Shown here piece by piece: positions 9,113 through 17,658 of a stretch of DNA of 46,678 bases; position 1 is the stretch's first letter; each line of letters begins with the position of its first letter. The notes beneath the pieces are model-generated. The model was given only the letters and a program-made list of their open reading frames with translations, was not told the DNA's origin and ran no database searches. Both the position numbers and the translations under genes were made by a program. Source of the DNA: Clostridium sp. CAG:510 (GTDB taxonomy: Bacteria; Bacillota; Clostridia; Lachnospirales; Lachnospiraceae); the NCBI GenBank assembly GCA_000434615.1, contig FR880788.1, forward strand, positions 1 to 46,678. The letters are read 5' to 3'.

Positions 9113-9259
9113 TTGTCCACATTATCCACAATGCTGTTCCTTCGAAAAAGGATTCGGCATTGTGGATATTTTTGTGTTTCCTGTGGATAAATTACCCTGT
9201 AAAAACCGTGTAAAATTGGCACTTTTATTTTTCTATCCACAATATCCACAATATCCACA
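9113..9259. promoter_or_regulatory. Cluster of DnaA-box-like sites upstream of dnaD
   Basis: Within 147 bases there are seven DnaA-box-like 9-mers. Two match TTATCCACA exactly (9122-9130 plus; 9182-9190 minus). Five differ at one position: 9113-9121 (TTGTCCACA), 9161-9169 minus, 9233-9241 (CTATCCACA), 9242-9250 and 9251-9259 (both ATATCCACA). The last three are head-to-tail with no gap, a strict 9-base period. The array sits between murC and the dnaD/dnaI primosome genes. Possible roles are DnaA control of that operon, a DnaA-titrating site, or an accessory origin element. The sequence shows the sites; the role is inference. Confidence 0.75.
9123..9175 (+). terminator. Hairpin after murC built from two opposed DnaA-type sites
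   Basis: TATCCACAATGC (9123-9134) and GCATTGTGGATA (9157-9168) form a perfect 12-bp inverted repeat, with an inner TCCTT/AAGGA pairing in the 22-base loop, followed by TTTTTGTGTTT. It could be the murC terminator, and the stem arms overlap DnaA-box-like sites in opposite orientation. Confidence 0.5.
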
Positions 9260-9373
9260 ATGTCCGGAAAACCCAGTATTTACAAGGGTTTGCGGAAATG
9301 GGGCTATTTCCTTTTTGAAAAAGATATGTTATACTTTGACATGCGAAATGAGGAAATCAGGACAGGTGAGAAA

Positions 9374-10462
9374 ATGGGTCAGTTTACTATTTACAGGGAA
9401 GACGTACCGGGTGTAACGCTTCTTTCCAACTCTTTTATTGACAATTACATGAAGGATGCAAATGATGCACAGCTTAAGATTTATCTTTATCTGCTTCGCA
9501 GGCTGGGCTCCGGTCAGGCTGCCAGTGTGTCTGAAATTGCGGACTTCTTTAACCACACGGAGCGTGAAGTGCTGCGTTCTTTGAAGTACTGGGAAAAGTT
9601 AAAGCTTTTAGCCATCGAATATGACGAGAGCAAGAATGTATCCGGCATCCGCTTTTTAAAAGGAACGGACGAGCCTGTTACCGTTGCAGCTCCCGCTGTT
9701 GCTGCAGCTACGGCTGTTGTTTCAGCTACGGCTATTACCGAAAAAGCAGAAGAAACGCCTGCTGAAAAGACCGACCCTTACAAGAAGCCGTCCTACTCCG
9801 CAGACCAGCTTTCTGCGTTTAAAAATAAAGAAAACATCCGTCAGCTCTTTTTTATTGCGGAGTCCTACATGGGCAGACAGCTCAGTGTGTCCGATATGAA
9901 GTCCATTCTGTATCTGTCGGATTGCCTGCACTTCTCCGATGATCTGATTGATTATCTGCTGCAGTACTGCGTGGACCGCGGCAAAAAGGATTTCAAATAC
10001 ATAGAGGCGGTTGCCTTAAACTGGGCGCAGTCCGGTGTGACGACCCCCAAGCAGGCGGAAAAATTTGCCGCCAAATACGACAAATCCGTTTATACCATTA
10101 TGAAGGAGTTAGGTAAAAACAATACTCCCACCAAGAAAGAATTAGAATACATCATACGCTGGACAAAGGAATACGGCTTCTCCCAGGACATCATTGCCAT
10201 TGCCTGCGAGCGTACCGTGCTTGCTACGGACAGCCACCGTTTTGAATATGCCGAGGGCATTTTAAGCAACTGGAAAAAAGAGGATGTGCATCACAAGTCC
10301 GACATCCAGCGCATTGATGCCCAGTACCAGAAGAGCCGCCAGAGCAGAAGCACCTCTTCCGCTGCTTCCTCTTCCCAGGTTTCTTCCAACCGTTTCAACC
10401 AGTTTGCCCAGAGAAGCTACGACTACGACGAACTGGAAGCGCGACTGTTAAGCAGTAAATAA
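9374..10462 (+). CDS. dnaD: DnaD-domain replication initiation protein
   Basis: DnaD-family proteins remodel DNA at origins and help load the replicative helicase in low-GC Gram-positives. From ATG 9374 (MGQFTIYREDVPG) it has 362 residues. The N-terminal winged-helix part covers about residues 15-90 (DAQLKIYLYLLRRLG, VSEIADFFNHTEREVLRSLKYWEKLKLL). An Ala/Val/Glu-rich linker follows, then two DnaD/DnaB_2-type C-terminal helical segments (KDFKYIEAVALNWAQSGV and HRFEYAEGILSNWKKEDV). The frame stays open upstream to 9260, but AGGTGAG sits 4 bases before 9374 and the start matches the family. TATACT at 9330-9335 is a possible -10 with a weak -35. It is the first gene of dnaD-dnaI-prs. Confidence 0.88.
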   Translation: MGQFTIYREDVPGVTLLSNSFIDNYMKDANDAQLKIYLYLLRRLGSGQAASVSEIADFFNHTEREVLRSLKYWEKLKLLAIEYDESKNVSGIRFLKGTDEPVTVAAPAVAAATAVVSATAITEKAEETPAEKTDPYKKPSYSADQLSAFKNKENIRQLFFIAESYMGRQLSVSDMKSILYLSDCLHFSDDLIDYLLQYCVDRGKKDFKYIEAVALNWAQSGVTTPKQAEKFAAKYDKSVYTIMKELGKNNTPTKKELEYIIRWTKEYGFSQDIIAIACERTVLATDSHRFEYAEGILSNWKKEDVHHKSDIQRIDAQYQKSRQSRSTSSAASSSQVSSNRFNQFAQRSYDYDELEARLLSSK

Positions 10463-10494
10463 CTACCCCATAAACCGCAGATAAGGAGAACGCC

Positions 10495-11460
10495 GTGAGC
10501 CTCACGAATTCCCAATACGACGCTATTTTGCGCGAATACGACGCCATACAGTTAAAAAACGAACGCCTTTTATCCGAGAGAAAGGCAGAAATTGCGGACA
10601 GGCTTCCCGCCTATGAGGAGCTGACGAGCGCTGCCGCTTCCCTTTCCGTTTCCTACGGAAAAAAGATACTTTTGGACGGTCAGGGCAGTATGTCGGAATA
10701 TCATGAAAAAATGCAGGACATTTCCCGTAAAAAAAGAGAGCTTCTGCTTGCAAATGGGTACCCGGAAGATTACCTTTCTCCCATCTATGACTGTCCGGAC
10801 TGTAAGGACACCGGTTTTGTAAACGGTGAAAAATGCCACTGTCTGCAGAGTCGCATCGTCAACATGCTCTACTCCCGCAGCAATCTTAAAGAAGTGCTTC
10901 AGGCTGAAAATTTTTCCGTTCTTTCCTATGATTACTACGAGGGAGAGGATTTACAGAATTTCAAAAAAGCAGTGGAAAACAGCCTTTCCTTTATCCGCAA
11001 TTTTGACACGGAATACCAGAACCTTCTGTTTTTCGGCGCCGTGGGCACCGGCAAGACATTTCTTTCCAACTGCATCGCTTACGAGCTTTTGCAGCACGGT
11101 TACTCCGTGATTTATTTTTCCGCTTCCGGTCTGTTCGACCTGCTTTCCAGGCAGGCATTTGCTTCCAATGAGAAAGAAGTACTTTACAAGACCCAGGAAG
11201 ACTTGTACAATTGTGACTTGGTGATTATCGATGATTTAGGCACCGAGCTTACCAATGCTTTTACGAACACACATCTTTTCTCTATTCTGAACGAAAGAAG
11301 TCTTCGTAAAAAGCCTGTTATCATCTCCACCAACCTGAGTCTGGAGGGCTTGAAGGAGCGTTATTCGGAGCGTATTTTCTCCCGTCTGACCAATGCCTTT
11401 ACCTTCCGCAAATTATCCGGCTCAGACATCCGTATCCGTAAGAAATTTACAAATTCATAA
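10495..11460 (+). CDS. dnaI: DnaI/DnaC-type helicase loader ATPase
   Basis: This AAA+ protein loads the replicative DNA helicase with DnaD. The 321-residue protein starts with GTG after AAGGAGAAC. A four-cysteine zinc-binding motif (CPDCKDTGFVNGEKCHC) is near residues 101-117; Walker A GAVGTGKTFLSN near 181; Walker B LVIIDDLGTE near 242; and the arginine-containing RYSERIFSRL segment near the end. It begins 32 bases after dnaD, so the two primosome functions are made together. It could also be named dnaC in annotation schemes based on E. coli. Confidence 0.92.
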   Translation: MSLTNSQYDAILREYDAIQLKNERLLSERKAEIADRLPAYEELTSAAASLSVSYGKKILLDGQGSMSEYHEKMQDISRKKRELLLANGYPEDYLSPIYDCPDCKDTGFVNGEKCHCLQSRIVNMLYSRSNLKEVLQAENFSVLSYDYYEGEDLQNFKKAVENSLSFIRNFDTEYQNLLFFGAVGTGKTFLSNCIAYELLQHGYSVIYFSASGLFDLLSRQAFASNEKEVLYKTQEDLYNCDLVIIDDLGTELTNAFTNTHLFSILNERSLRKKPVIISTNLSLEGLKERYSERIFSRLTNAFTFRKLSGSDIRIRKKFTNS

Positions 11461-11489
11461 ATGTATTCAAGAAAGAGAGGATTATTTTC

Positions 11490-12674
11490 ATGCCAAACCG
11501 AGAAGAAAAGCGCAATTTGGAAACCATTCCCGTTGGAAGTCTGGGCATCATTGCCTTAAAGAGCTGCCAGCCTTTAGGTGAAAAAATTGACAAATATCTG
11601 GTAAAGTGGAGAGGAGAACGCGAAAGCGAGCACAAGGAAAGCCTTGCTTTTTCCGGCTATCAGCGTCCTTCCTATCTTATCAAAACCAACGTACCCCGTT
11701 TTGGTTCCGGCGAAGCCAAGGGTACCATTTTAGAGTCTGTCAGAGGCGACGACTTATATCTGTTAGTGGATGTAGCAAACTACAGCCTGACATATTCTCT
11801 TTGCGGTCATGAAAATCATATGTCTCCCGATGACCATTATCAGGACTTAAAGCGTATCATCGCCGCTGTCGGAGGTAAGGCAAGAAGAATTACCGTTATC
11901 ATGCCTTTCTTATATGAAAGCAGACAGCATAAGCGTACTTCCCGTGAATCCCTTGACTGTGCCCTGGCTCTGCAGGAGCTGGTCCGCATGGGTGTTGACA
12001 ACATCATTACCTTTGATGCCCATGACCCTCGTGTGCAGAACGCAATTCCCCTACACGGTTTTGAAACCGTTCAGCCCGCTTACCAGTTTATCAAGGGTCT
12101 GTTAAGAAATGTAAAGGATTTGCAGATTGATGCCGACCATATGATGGTTATCAGCCCGGATGAAGGCGGTATGAGCCGTGCTATTTACATTGCAAACGTT
12201 CTTGGACTGGATATGGGTATGTTCTACAAGCGCCGTGACTACACAAAGATTGTAAACGGACGCAACCCCATTGTTGCCCATGAGTTCTTAGGCACCAGCG
12301 TAGAAGGCAAGGACATGATTATCATTGATGATATGATTTCTTCCGGCGAAAGCGTACTGGAGGTTGCTGCCGAATTAAAGGAGCGCAAGGCAAGAAACAT
12401 CTTCGTATTCTCTACCTTCGGTCTGTTCACCAACGGTTTGGACAAGTTCGACAAGGCTTACGAAGAAGGCATTATTACCAAAATTTTAACCACCAATCTG
12501 GTTTACCAGACACCGGAACTGCTTTCCAAAAACTGGTACATCAGCTGCGATATGAGCAAGTACATCGCTTACATCATCGATACCTTGAACCACGATTCTT
12601 CCATCAGCGATTTGTTAAATCCCAATGAAAGAATTCAGAACATCGTAGCACGCTATCGTACCGGCGAACTGTAA
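11490..12674 (+). CDS. prs: Ribose-phosphate pyrophosphokinase
   Basis: PRPP synthase makes phosphoribosyl pyrophosphate for purine, pyrimidine, NAD, His and Trp synthesis. The 394-residue protein is longer than the roughly 315-residue classical enzyme, as in a lineage common in Clostridia, with an N-terminal extension and internal insertions. The ITFDAHDPRVQNAIP segment, the ISPDEGGMSRA segment and the PRPP loop DMIIIDDMISSGESVLEVA are all present. AGAGAGG precedes the ATG. It is the last gene of the dnaD-dnaI-prs unit (29-base gap) and is followed by a strong terminator. Confidence 0.92.
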   Translation: MPNREEKRNLETIPVGSLGIIALKSCQPLGEKIDKYLVKWRGERESEHKESLAFSGYQRPSYLIKTNVPRFGSGEAKGTILESVRGDDLYLLVDVANYSLTYSLCGHENHMSPDDHYQDLKRIIAAVGGKARRITVIMPFLYESRQHKRTSRESLDCALALQELVRMGVDNIITFDAHDPRVQNAIPLHGFETVQPAYQFIKGLLRNVKDLQIDADHMMVISPDEGGMSRAIYIANVLGLDMGMFYKRRDYTKIVNGRNPIVAHEFLGTSVEGKDMIIIDDMISSGESVLEVAAELKERKARNIFVFSTFGLFTNGLDKFDKAYEEGIITKILTTNLVYQTPELLSKNWYISCDMSKYIAYIIDTLNHDSSISDLLNPNERIQNIVARYRTGEL

Positions 12675-12676
12675 TC

Positions 12677-12711
12677 AAAAACCCCCTCATCCTAACGGTG
12701 AGGGGGTTTTA
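12677..12711. terminator. Bidirectional terminator between prs and chemoreceptor
   Basis: AAAACCCCCTCA and TGAGGGGGTTTT form a perfect 12-bp stem with a 9-base loop and A/T tracts on both sides. It lies between two convergent genes and can stop both. Confidence 0.93.
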
Positions 12712-12712
12712 A

Positions 12713-14395
12713 TCAGATCTTAAACATCTCTACTGTATCATGCAGGTTTTCCGCAATGCTCCGGACATCCTTCGCCTTGTCGGAAATGTTGCCGATGATG
12801 TTGTTGACTTCGGTAGCGGATGCGGAGGTTTCTTCCGTAGCGGCTGCGTTTTCTTCGGCAATGGCGGTCAGGTTCTGTACCACATCCACCACATTGACAC
12901 GGGCGGTATCCATCTTTGTCGTATAATCAGAAATGGTGGTGATACCCTTGATGGTTACTTCAATGCCACGGAGTACATCTTCAAAGATTTCTCCTGCCTT
13001 GTCCACCTTGGTATTCTGCTCTTCCATGACGTCTTTGACTTCTTCCATGGTATGTACGGCTTTTTCGGAGTCATTTATCAGGGCGCTGACAATGTGCTCA
13101 ATGGTCTTGGCTGACTCATTGGACTGCTCCGCCAGCTTCTGAATCTGGCTTGCGACAACGGCAAAGCCGCGTCCCTGCTCCCCAGCCCTTGCCGCTTCGA
13201 TGGAAGCATTCAGGGAAAGCAGATTGGTTTCGGTTGCAATGGAAGTAATGAGTGCGGTTGCTTCTCTGATTTTGAGTGCGGACTCATTTGTGGTATTGGT
13301 CTGTCTGGAAATAATCTCAATCGCCTCTTTGGTCCTGCGGTTGATTTCCGTCAGACCCGCCAGTGTGGAGTTGGCCTCAGAACCCAGATTTTTAATCACA
13401 TCTGTATTGTCATGCAGTCTGCCTGCCTCAGAGGCGGTTTCTTCTACCATATTGCCGATGGTGATAACACTTTCGGTTGCCTTCTGGGTTTCTCCCGCCT
13501 GGGATGTAGCGCCCTCTGCGATTTCCGAAACCGCTTTTTCTACCTGGATAACCATTCCGTAAGTTTCCTCCGAGTCCTTGCTCAGCACATCGGATGCGGC
13601 AAACAGCTCTTCGCTTCTTTTCCGGATATCCAGTATCATCTTTTCCATCTGCTCCCGCAGTTTTCTGATGGAGCGGCTCATGTCGCCGGTTTCATCATTG
13701 CGCCTGCTAAAAATATCTTCTTTTTCGTCTTTGGTAAAATCCATGTCGGCAAAGCGGTTTACCATGCCGGTAATAGTCTTGATGGGACCGGTCACTCTCT
13801 GTGCATAGAGAAGACCAATTACAATAGCCAGTACTTCAATGATGCAGGTAATGATAATACCCTGGATTGCCATGTTCCGGATAGGCTTCAATACTTCTGC
13901 TTCATCCGCGGAAATAACCAGAATATAGGCATTGGTACTGCTTACATAATAGGAAGCATATTTGACAGCTCCCTTAAAGTCATAGGTAACTACATTGGCT
14001 GCTACCTTTTTACCGGCTTTTAAATCCTGTACCAATGACTTTACTACGCTGTTCTCGACGGATTTACCGATTTTATCTGCAGTGGGATGGTATAACATGG
14101 TTCCTTCTGCGTCCACTAAGTATGCATAGCTGGAAGAGATGCCCTGTAAGCCTACCCCATTCAGTAAATTTGCAAGATATCCCGGGTCGGAGAGCTTGTC
14201 CTCCTGACCTTCCAGCTCTTTGCCGTAGGCCTCTGCGATATCCAGCAAATAATTCTGTGTAACGTTTACGATTTGCTTTCTGCCATTGGAAATCAGTACC
14301 ACTAAGAGCAATGCCGCTACGCAGACTACAATTCCGATGGTCAATGCCGTGATTTTGGTTTTAATGGAATGAATTTTCTTTTTTTTCTTCCCCAT
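12713..14395 (-). CDS. Methyl-accepting chemotaxis protein
   Basis: A transmembrane chemoreceptor that signals to CheA. From ATG 14395 it has 560 residues; an in-frame TTG two codons upstream (14401) is a possible alternative, and one AAGGAG site serves both. A first membrane segment lies near residues 14-36. The extracellular Cache-type sensor (YLVDAEGTMLYHPTADKIG) follows, then a second membrane segment near 180-200, a HAMP domain and the signalling domain with the hairpin tip ETNLLSLNASIEAARAGEQG. No CheA, CheW or flagellar gene is nearby, so it is an orphan receptor; the ligand is unknown. Confidence 0.93.
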   Translation of the reverse strand: MGKKKKKIHSIKTKITALTIGIVVCVAALLLVVLISNGRKQIVNVTQNYLLDIAEAYGKELEGQEDKLSDPGYLANLLNGVGLQGISSSYAYLVDAEGTMLYHPTADKIGKSVENSVVKSLVQDLKAGKKVAANVVTYDFKGAVKYASYYVSSTNAYILVISADEAEVLKPIRNMAIQGIIITCIIEVLAIVIGLLYAQRVTGPIKTITGMVNRFADMDFTKDEKEDIFSRRNDETGDMSRSIRKLREQMEKMILDIRKRSEELFAASDVLSKDSEETYGMVIQVEKAVSEIAEGATSQAGETQKATESVITIGNMVEETASEAGRLHDNTDVIKNLGSEANSTLAGLTEINRRTKEAIEIISRQTNTTNESALKIREATALITSIATETNLLSLNASIEAARAGEQGRGFAVVASQIQKLAEQSNESAKTIEHIVSALINDSEKAVHTMEEVKDVMEEQNTKVDKAGEIFEDVLRGIEVTIKGITTISDYTTKMDTARVNVVDVVQNLTAIAEENAAATEETSASATEVNNIIGNISDKAKDVRSIAENLHDTVEMFKI

Positions 14396-14426
14396 ATCCA
14401 AAATTCTCCTTTCAAGTGATGTACCG

Positions 14427-14455
14427 ATTATACCATTTTTTAATTATTTTGTATA
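14427..14455 (-). promoter_or_regulatory. Promoter of the chemoreceptor gene
   Basis: Minus-strand TATACA (14450-14455), a 17-base spacer and consensus TATAAT (14427-14432), about 30 bases upstream of the coding start. The -35 match is moderate. Confidence 0.5.
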
Positions 14456-14529
14456 GTATTTTGCCGTTTTTATGTGTTTAATTGTAAAATCTTAACAAAT
14501 TCTATACTTCTTACACATGATTTTGTGTG

Positions 14530-14558
14530 TTGCATTTTTTGTGCATACATGTTATAGT
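14530..14558 (+). promoter_or_regulatory. Promoter of queT
   Basis: TTGCAT (14530-14535), a 17-base spacer and TATAGT (14553-14558). The expected transcript start, near 14565, is just before the riboswitch stem at 14574. Confidence 0.7.
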
Positions 14559-14573
14559 ATCAAATTGCATTAC

Positions 14574-14616
14574 CGTGTGTTCGAGACCTTCCACACGTAA
14601 AACAAAACTAAAGGAG
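14574..14616 (+). promoter_or_regulatory. preQ1-I-type riboswitch upstream of queT
   Basis: A stem CGTGTG (14574-14579) / CACACG (14592-14597) encloses a TTC-containing loop. A tail with AAAACTAAAGGAG follows (14604-14616). This is the compact H-type pseudoknot layout of preQ1 class I aptamers: one short stem, a TTC just after the 5' arm, and an A-rich tail ending in ACTAA next to the ribosome binding site. The GGAG at 14613-14616 is directly behind the tail, so ligand binding should block translation. Its place before a queuosine-precursor transporter gene supports the call. An alignment with Infernal against the Rfam preQ1 model would settle it. Confidence 0.82.
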
Positions 14617-14623
14617 AAAATCA

Positions 14624-15115
14624 ATGAAAAACAAAAAAACACTCTATCTTGTCCAGGCTGCCATGATTGCAGCTCTTTATGTGGTGCTTACCTTGCTTGC
14701 CAATGCTTTCGGCTTAGCTTCCGGCGCCATCCAGATTCGCCTTTCGGAAATGCTTTCCGTACTTCCCTTTTTTACCCCCGCCGCCATCCCCGGTCTTTTC
14801 GTAGGATGTATGCTTTCCAATTTCATTACGGGTGCATGCCTGTTGGATATTGTTTTAGGAAGCTTTGCCACCTTGATCGGCGCTGTGGGTGCTTATCTGG
14901 TACGCAGGAATAAATGGCTGGTACCCATTCCCAATATTGTTTCCAACACCATTATCGTTCCCCTTGTTTTGATGTTCGGCTACCATCTGGAGGATGCCTT
15001 CTGGTATCTTGCCCTCACGGTCGGCATCGGCGAAATCATTTCCGGCGGTGTGTTCGGCATGATTTTACTTTTTACGTTAAAAAAATATGCCGCCCGCATT
15101 TTCCGGACGGCATAA
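14624..15115 (+). CDS. queT: QueT-family queuosine precursor transporter (ECF S component)
   Basis: QueT is the substrate-binding membrane subunit of an energy-coupling-factor transporter for queuosine precursors such as preQ0/preQ1. The 163-residue protein has about five membrane segments and the family N-terminus (AAMIAALYVVLTLLA, then GAIQIRLSEMLSVLPFFTPAAIPGLFVGC). GGAG lies 7 bases before the ATG, within reach of the riboswitch tail. The ECF ATPases and T subunit are not here; they are usually encoded elsewhere and shared. The last codons overlap a terminator hairpin that serves the convergent gene. Confidence 0.93.
   Translation: MKNKKTLYLVQAAMIAALYVVLTLLANAFGLASGAIQIRLSEMLSVLPFFTPAAIPGLFVGCMLSNFITGACLLDIVLGSFATLIGAVGAYLVRRNKWLVPIPNIVSNTIIVPLVLMFGYHLEDAFWYLALTVGIGEIISGGVFGMILLFTLKKYAARIFRTA
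15078..15113 (-). terminator. Terminator of the 15.1-18.8 kb unit, inside the 3' end of queT
   Basis: Minus-strand ATGCCGTCCG and CGGGCGGCAT form a 10-bp stem with one G-U pair and a 7-base loop, followed by A then TTTTTTT. It lies 14 bases after the stop of the 15127-17658 gene and overlaps the last codons of queT. It has no T-tract on the plus strand. Confidence 0.8.
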
Positions 15116-15126
15116 AAGCTACACTG

Positions 15127-17658
15127 TTACTGTTCATATTTCATATAGGTGATAAAGGCGTTTCCGTTTTTGGCAAACCAGTCGGTGGCGTCGTTCATGC
15201 CCATCTTGGCAAGGGTTCCTTTTGACGGATTCATAATGACTACATTGTACTGGTTAAAACCGGTAATCAGCACGGCACTGCCGTCATTTAAGCATGCCAG
15301 CACCGGAATATCCCGGTTTACATAATACAGCACGGAGTCTAAGGAGCAGCCCTTTAAGTCTAAAACCTGGGCATCGCTTAGGTTCTCCTCCAGCAGGGAG
15401 TAGATGTTTTCGCCCCGGTCAAGCCAGTATTCCGTATTCCGGGTAATGCCTTCCTTCTTTAACATGACATTCAGGCAGACAGCCAGACTTGAGGTCTCTT
15501 CTGTGCTGCTTTCTGCCTTGATGGACATAATCTGGTTTTTCACGGCACGGTTGCCCCGCATCCAGACATAATCCCCCGCCTTGTTTATTACCACACCGCT
15601 CAGTTCTTCGGCAGCTTTCACGGCTGCCGCCGCTTCCTTATATACACCGGCGCTGCCATCCGGCTCATACACATAAAACGCATCCTTTTCCTCTGCCTCG
15701 GGAAGCACTAAATCCCGGGAACCCTCGTACATGATTTCCTTGGTGTTTCTTACCTGCAGCGCTTTCCGGTCGATTTCCTTTTTCACCGCAATCTGCACAT
15801 ATTTTCCGTAATTTTCCGTAACAACAGTGCTGATGGTATTTTTGCCCACCGTTTCTTTGGTGCTGCTCATGATGTGCTCCTGCGTGGTTTCCGTAAAGCT
15901 GCCGCTCTCCGTTTTCAACACTCTGTCGAGGGTAATCTGTCCGCCGTTTATGCTGCACGCCGTCACATAAATATTGTCCTGGCTATACTTCTTTAAGACA
16001 ATGCCCTTGGCGTTGCAGATGGAAACGGTATACATGGGGAAAGTGACTCTTCCGGCATTATCCTTTATGATGTCCTCCCTGCGGGCGATACCGTAAATCA
16101 AATCCTCTTCCATGAAACCAAGCGGCAGGATATACTCATCCGTTCCGGCATTGACGGTTATTTTTTTTCGGGTGCCGAAATCCATAAGGGTCAGCCCGGT
16201 TGCCTCATACAGGCTGCCACCGGTCTGCCATACCGCAATCCGTCCGCTGTTCGATACCCACATGCTGCCCTGTTCCACATCCGCCAGCAGATAGTTGCAG
16301 GTCATTTCTTCCAGATTGATTTCCAGAACTGCATTGTCGAGCCTGGTATACAGATAGCCTTCTCTGTTCAGGTAAAGAAGCTCATCCAGTTCCGCTTTCA
16401 GGATACGGTAGTTGCCGTTATAGGGAATATACAGCTTTTCTTCCACCGTGTTGTAGCTGCTGTCGTAATTGTAGACCTGTACGCCCACTTCACCTTCGTG
16501 GCTGCCTCTGTCCATGTAACCGGCCACCGCGAACTGGATGTTACCACCCTCGTCAATATTTAGGACACGAATGTCATGATTGGTGTCCATCTTGCGGGCA
16601 TCCGTGTATTCATCCTTGTAAAAACCGAATACCACCGTCATTTTATTGGTGGTAACGTTATAGGAATACAGTCTGTCCTGCACTACAAAGGCAAAAATAT
16701 TACCGTCCTCGCTTTCATAAATCGGCAGGTTCTCATCCGCAATGCCGATGACAATCTTGTCGTTTACATAAATATCCGACTCCTCCTGCAGAATACTGTT
16801 CATGGTGCGGTTATAATCGAGCAGATAAATACGGTCCGTGGTATAACGGAGCCGGTAGTACTCTTCCACATAGAAGTAGGAGGTCTGCTTACCGGTGCCG
16901 GTGCTTACCACATAGTGAGCGGTAACGACCGCCGTCTGGGAGGCAATTTCCGTAATCTGGAAAACCGGGGAAGTGACCTTCTTCACTTCCAGATTTCCCC
17001 AGGTTACCTGATTTAAGCTGCAATGGATATCCACCTTATGCAGGGTACTGTTGTCCCCGGTGGAATTGGTTTCCATATATTTGGCAAGGTCCTGTGCCTG
17101 CTCTTTGTCAAAGGTCTTGTTGTTAAAATCCCTGGCAAAGCTTAATTTGTCGTAGGCATGGTAGTCCGTCCCCCACGCCAGTCTGGTATAATAATACACC
17201 GTGTTGCCCGTGTCCAGCGTCAGAAGCAGCACCATTTCGTATTCCTTGCCTGTTTCCAGCAGGTCCTTGGCGGTCAGCGTACCGGAAATGCCTGCCGCCG
17301 TAGTCTCATACCCCGTAACCTCGGTGCTTTCAATCAGCCGTTCCCCATCCACACTGCGCACTTCAAACACAAATTTCTGCACCTTGTCGCCGTAAGTGTC
17401 CACAAAAAACTGTGTGCTGCGGTTCTCGTCCAGCACGGTAATGGTGTCCCGCATGAACGTGGTATCCATGGCATTTACATAGCCGTGCATTTCGTTGTAG
17501 CGGATGTCGCCCATGCCCATGTAGACCACCGGGAACTTTGGCTCCTCCATATCCATGGTCATATCGTTGGTTCCCGTATTTAACAACCGGGAAAATATAA
17601 ACAGTGACACCACAAACACAACCATGAAGACCGCCCACTTGATAATTCCTTTTTTCAT
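15127..17658 (-). CDS. Large membrane-anchored protein with C-terminal inactive C39-peptidase-like domain
   Basis: An 843-residue protein I cannot assign to a named family. One N-terminal membrane segment (about residues 8-26, after KKGIIK) is followed by a long, mostly beta-strand-like extracellular region with phrases such as NGNYRILKAELDELLYLNREGY, suggestive of a propeller or WD-like fold (inference). The last 130 residues resemble the peptidase C39-like fold: SSLAVCLNVMLKKEG near 723-737, IPVLACLNDGSAVLITGF near 784-800 and VVIMNPSKGTLAKM. In active members the first motif carries a Cys and the second a His after Gly; here both aligned positions are Ser (about 723 and 794). It overlaps the upstream methyltransferase gene by 4 bases (ATGA), so the two are translationally coupled. 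Confidence 0.8.
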   Translation of the reverse strand: MKKGIIKWAVFMVVFVVSLFIFSRLLNTGTNDMTMDMEEPKFPVVYMGMGDIRYNEMHGYVNAMDTTFMRDTITVLDENRSTQFFVDTYGDKVQKFVFEVRSVDGERLIESTEVTGYETTAAGISGTLTAKDLLETGKEYEMVLLLTLDTGNTVYYYTRLAWGTDYHAYDKLSFARDFNNKTFDKEQAQDLAKYMETNSTGDNSTLHKVDIHCSLNQVTWGNLEVKKVTSPVFQITEIASQTAVVTAHYVVSTGTGKQTSYFYVEEYYRLRYTTDRIYLLDYNRTMNSILQEESDIYVNDKIVIGIADENLPIYESEDGNIFAFVVQDRLYSYNVTTNKMTVVFGFYKDEYTDARKMDTNHDIRVLNIDEGGNIQFAVAGYMDRGSHEGEVGVQVYNYDSSYNTVEEKLYIPYNGNYRILKAELDELLYLNREGYLYTRLDNAVLEINLEEMTCNYLLADVEQGSMWVSNSGRIAVWQTGGSLYEATGLTLMDFGTRKKITVNAGTDEYILPLGFMEEDLIYGIARREDIIKDNAGRVTFPMYTVSICNAKGIVLKKYSQDNIYVTACSINGGQITLDRVLKTESGSFTETTQEHIMSSTKETVGKNTISTVVTENYGKYVQIAVKKEIDRKALQVRNTKEIMYEGSRDLVLPEAEEKDAFYVYEPDGSAGVYKEAAAAVKAAEELSGVVINKAGDYVWMRGNRAVKNQIMSIKAESSTEETSSLAVCLNVMLKKEGITRNTEYWLDRGENIYSLLEENLSDAQVLDLKGCSLDSVLYYVNRDIPVLACLNDGSAVLITGFNQYNVVIMNPSKGTLAKMGMNDATDWFAKNGNAFITYMKYEQ

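Noticed and set aside
9260..9373. Upstream extension of dnaD (38 extra residues).
   Set aside because: No ribosome binding site at 9260, the residues are not family-like, and AGGTGAG supports the start at 9374.
9684..9899. Leu/Lys-rich plus-strand frame within dnaD.
   Set aside because: Shadow of the low-complexity Ala/Glu linker of dnaD in another frame.
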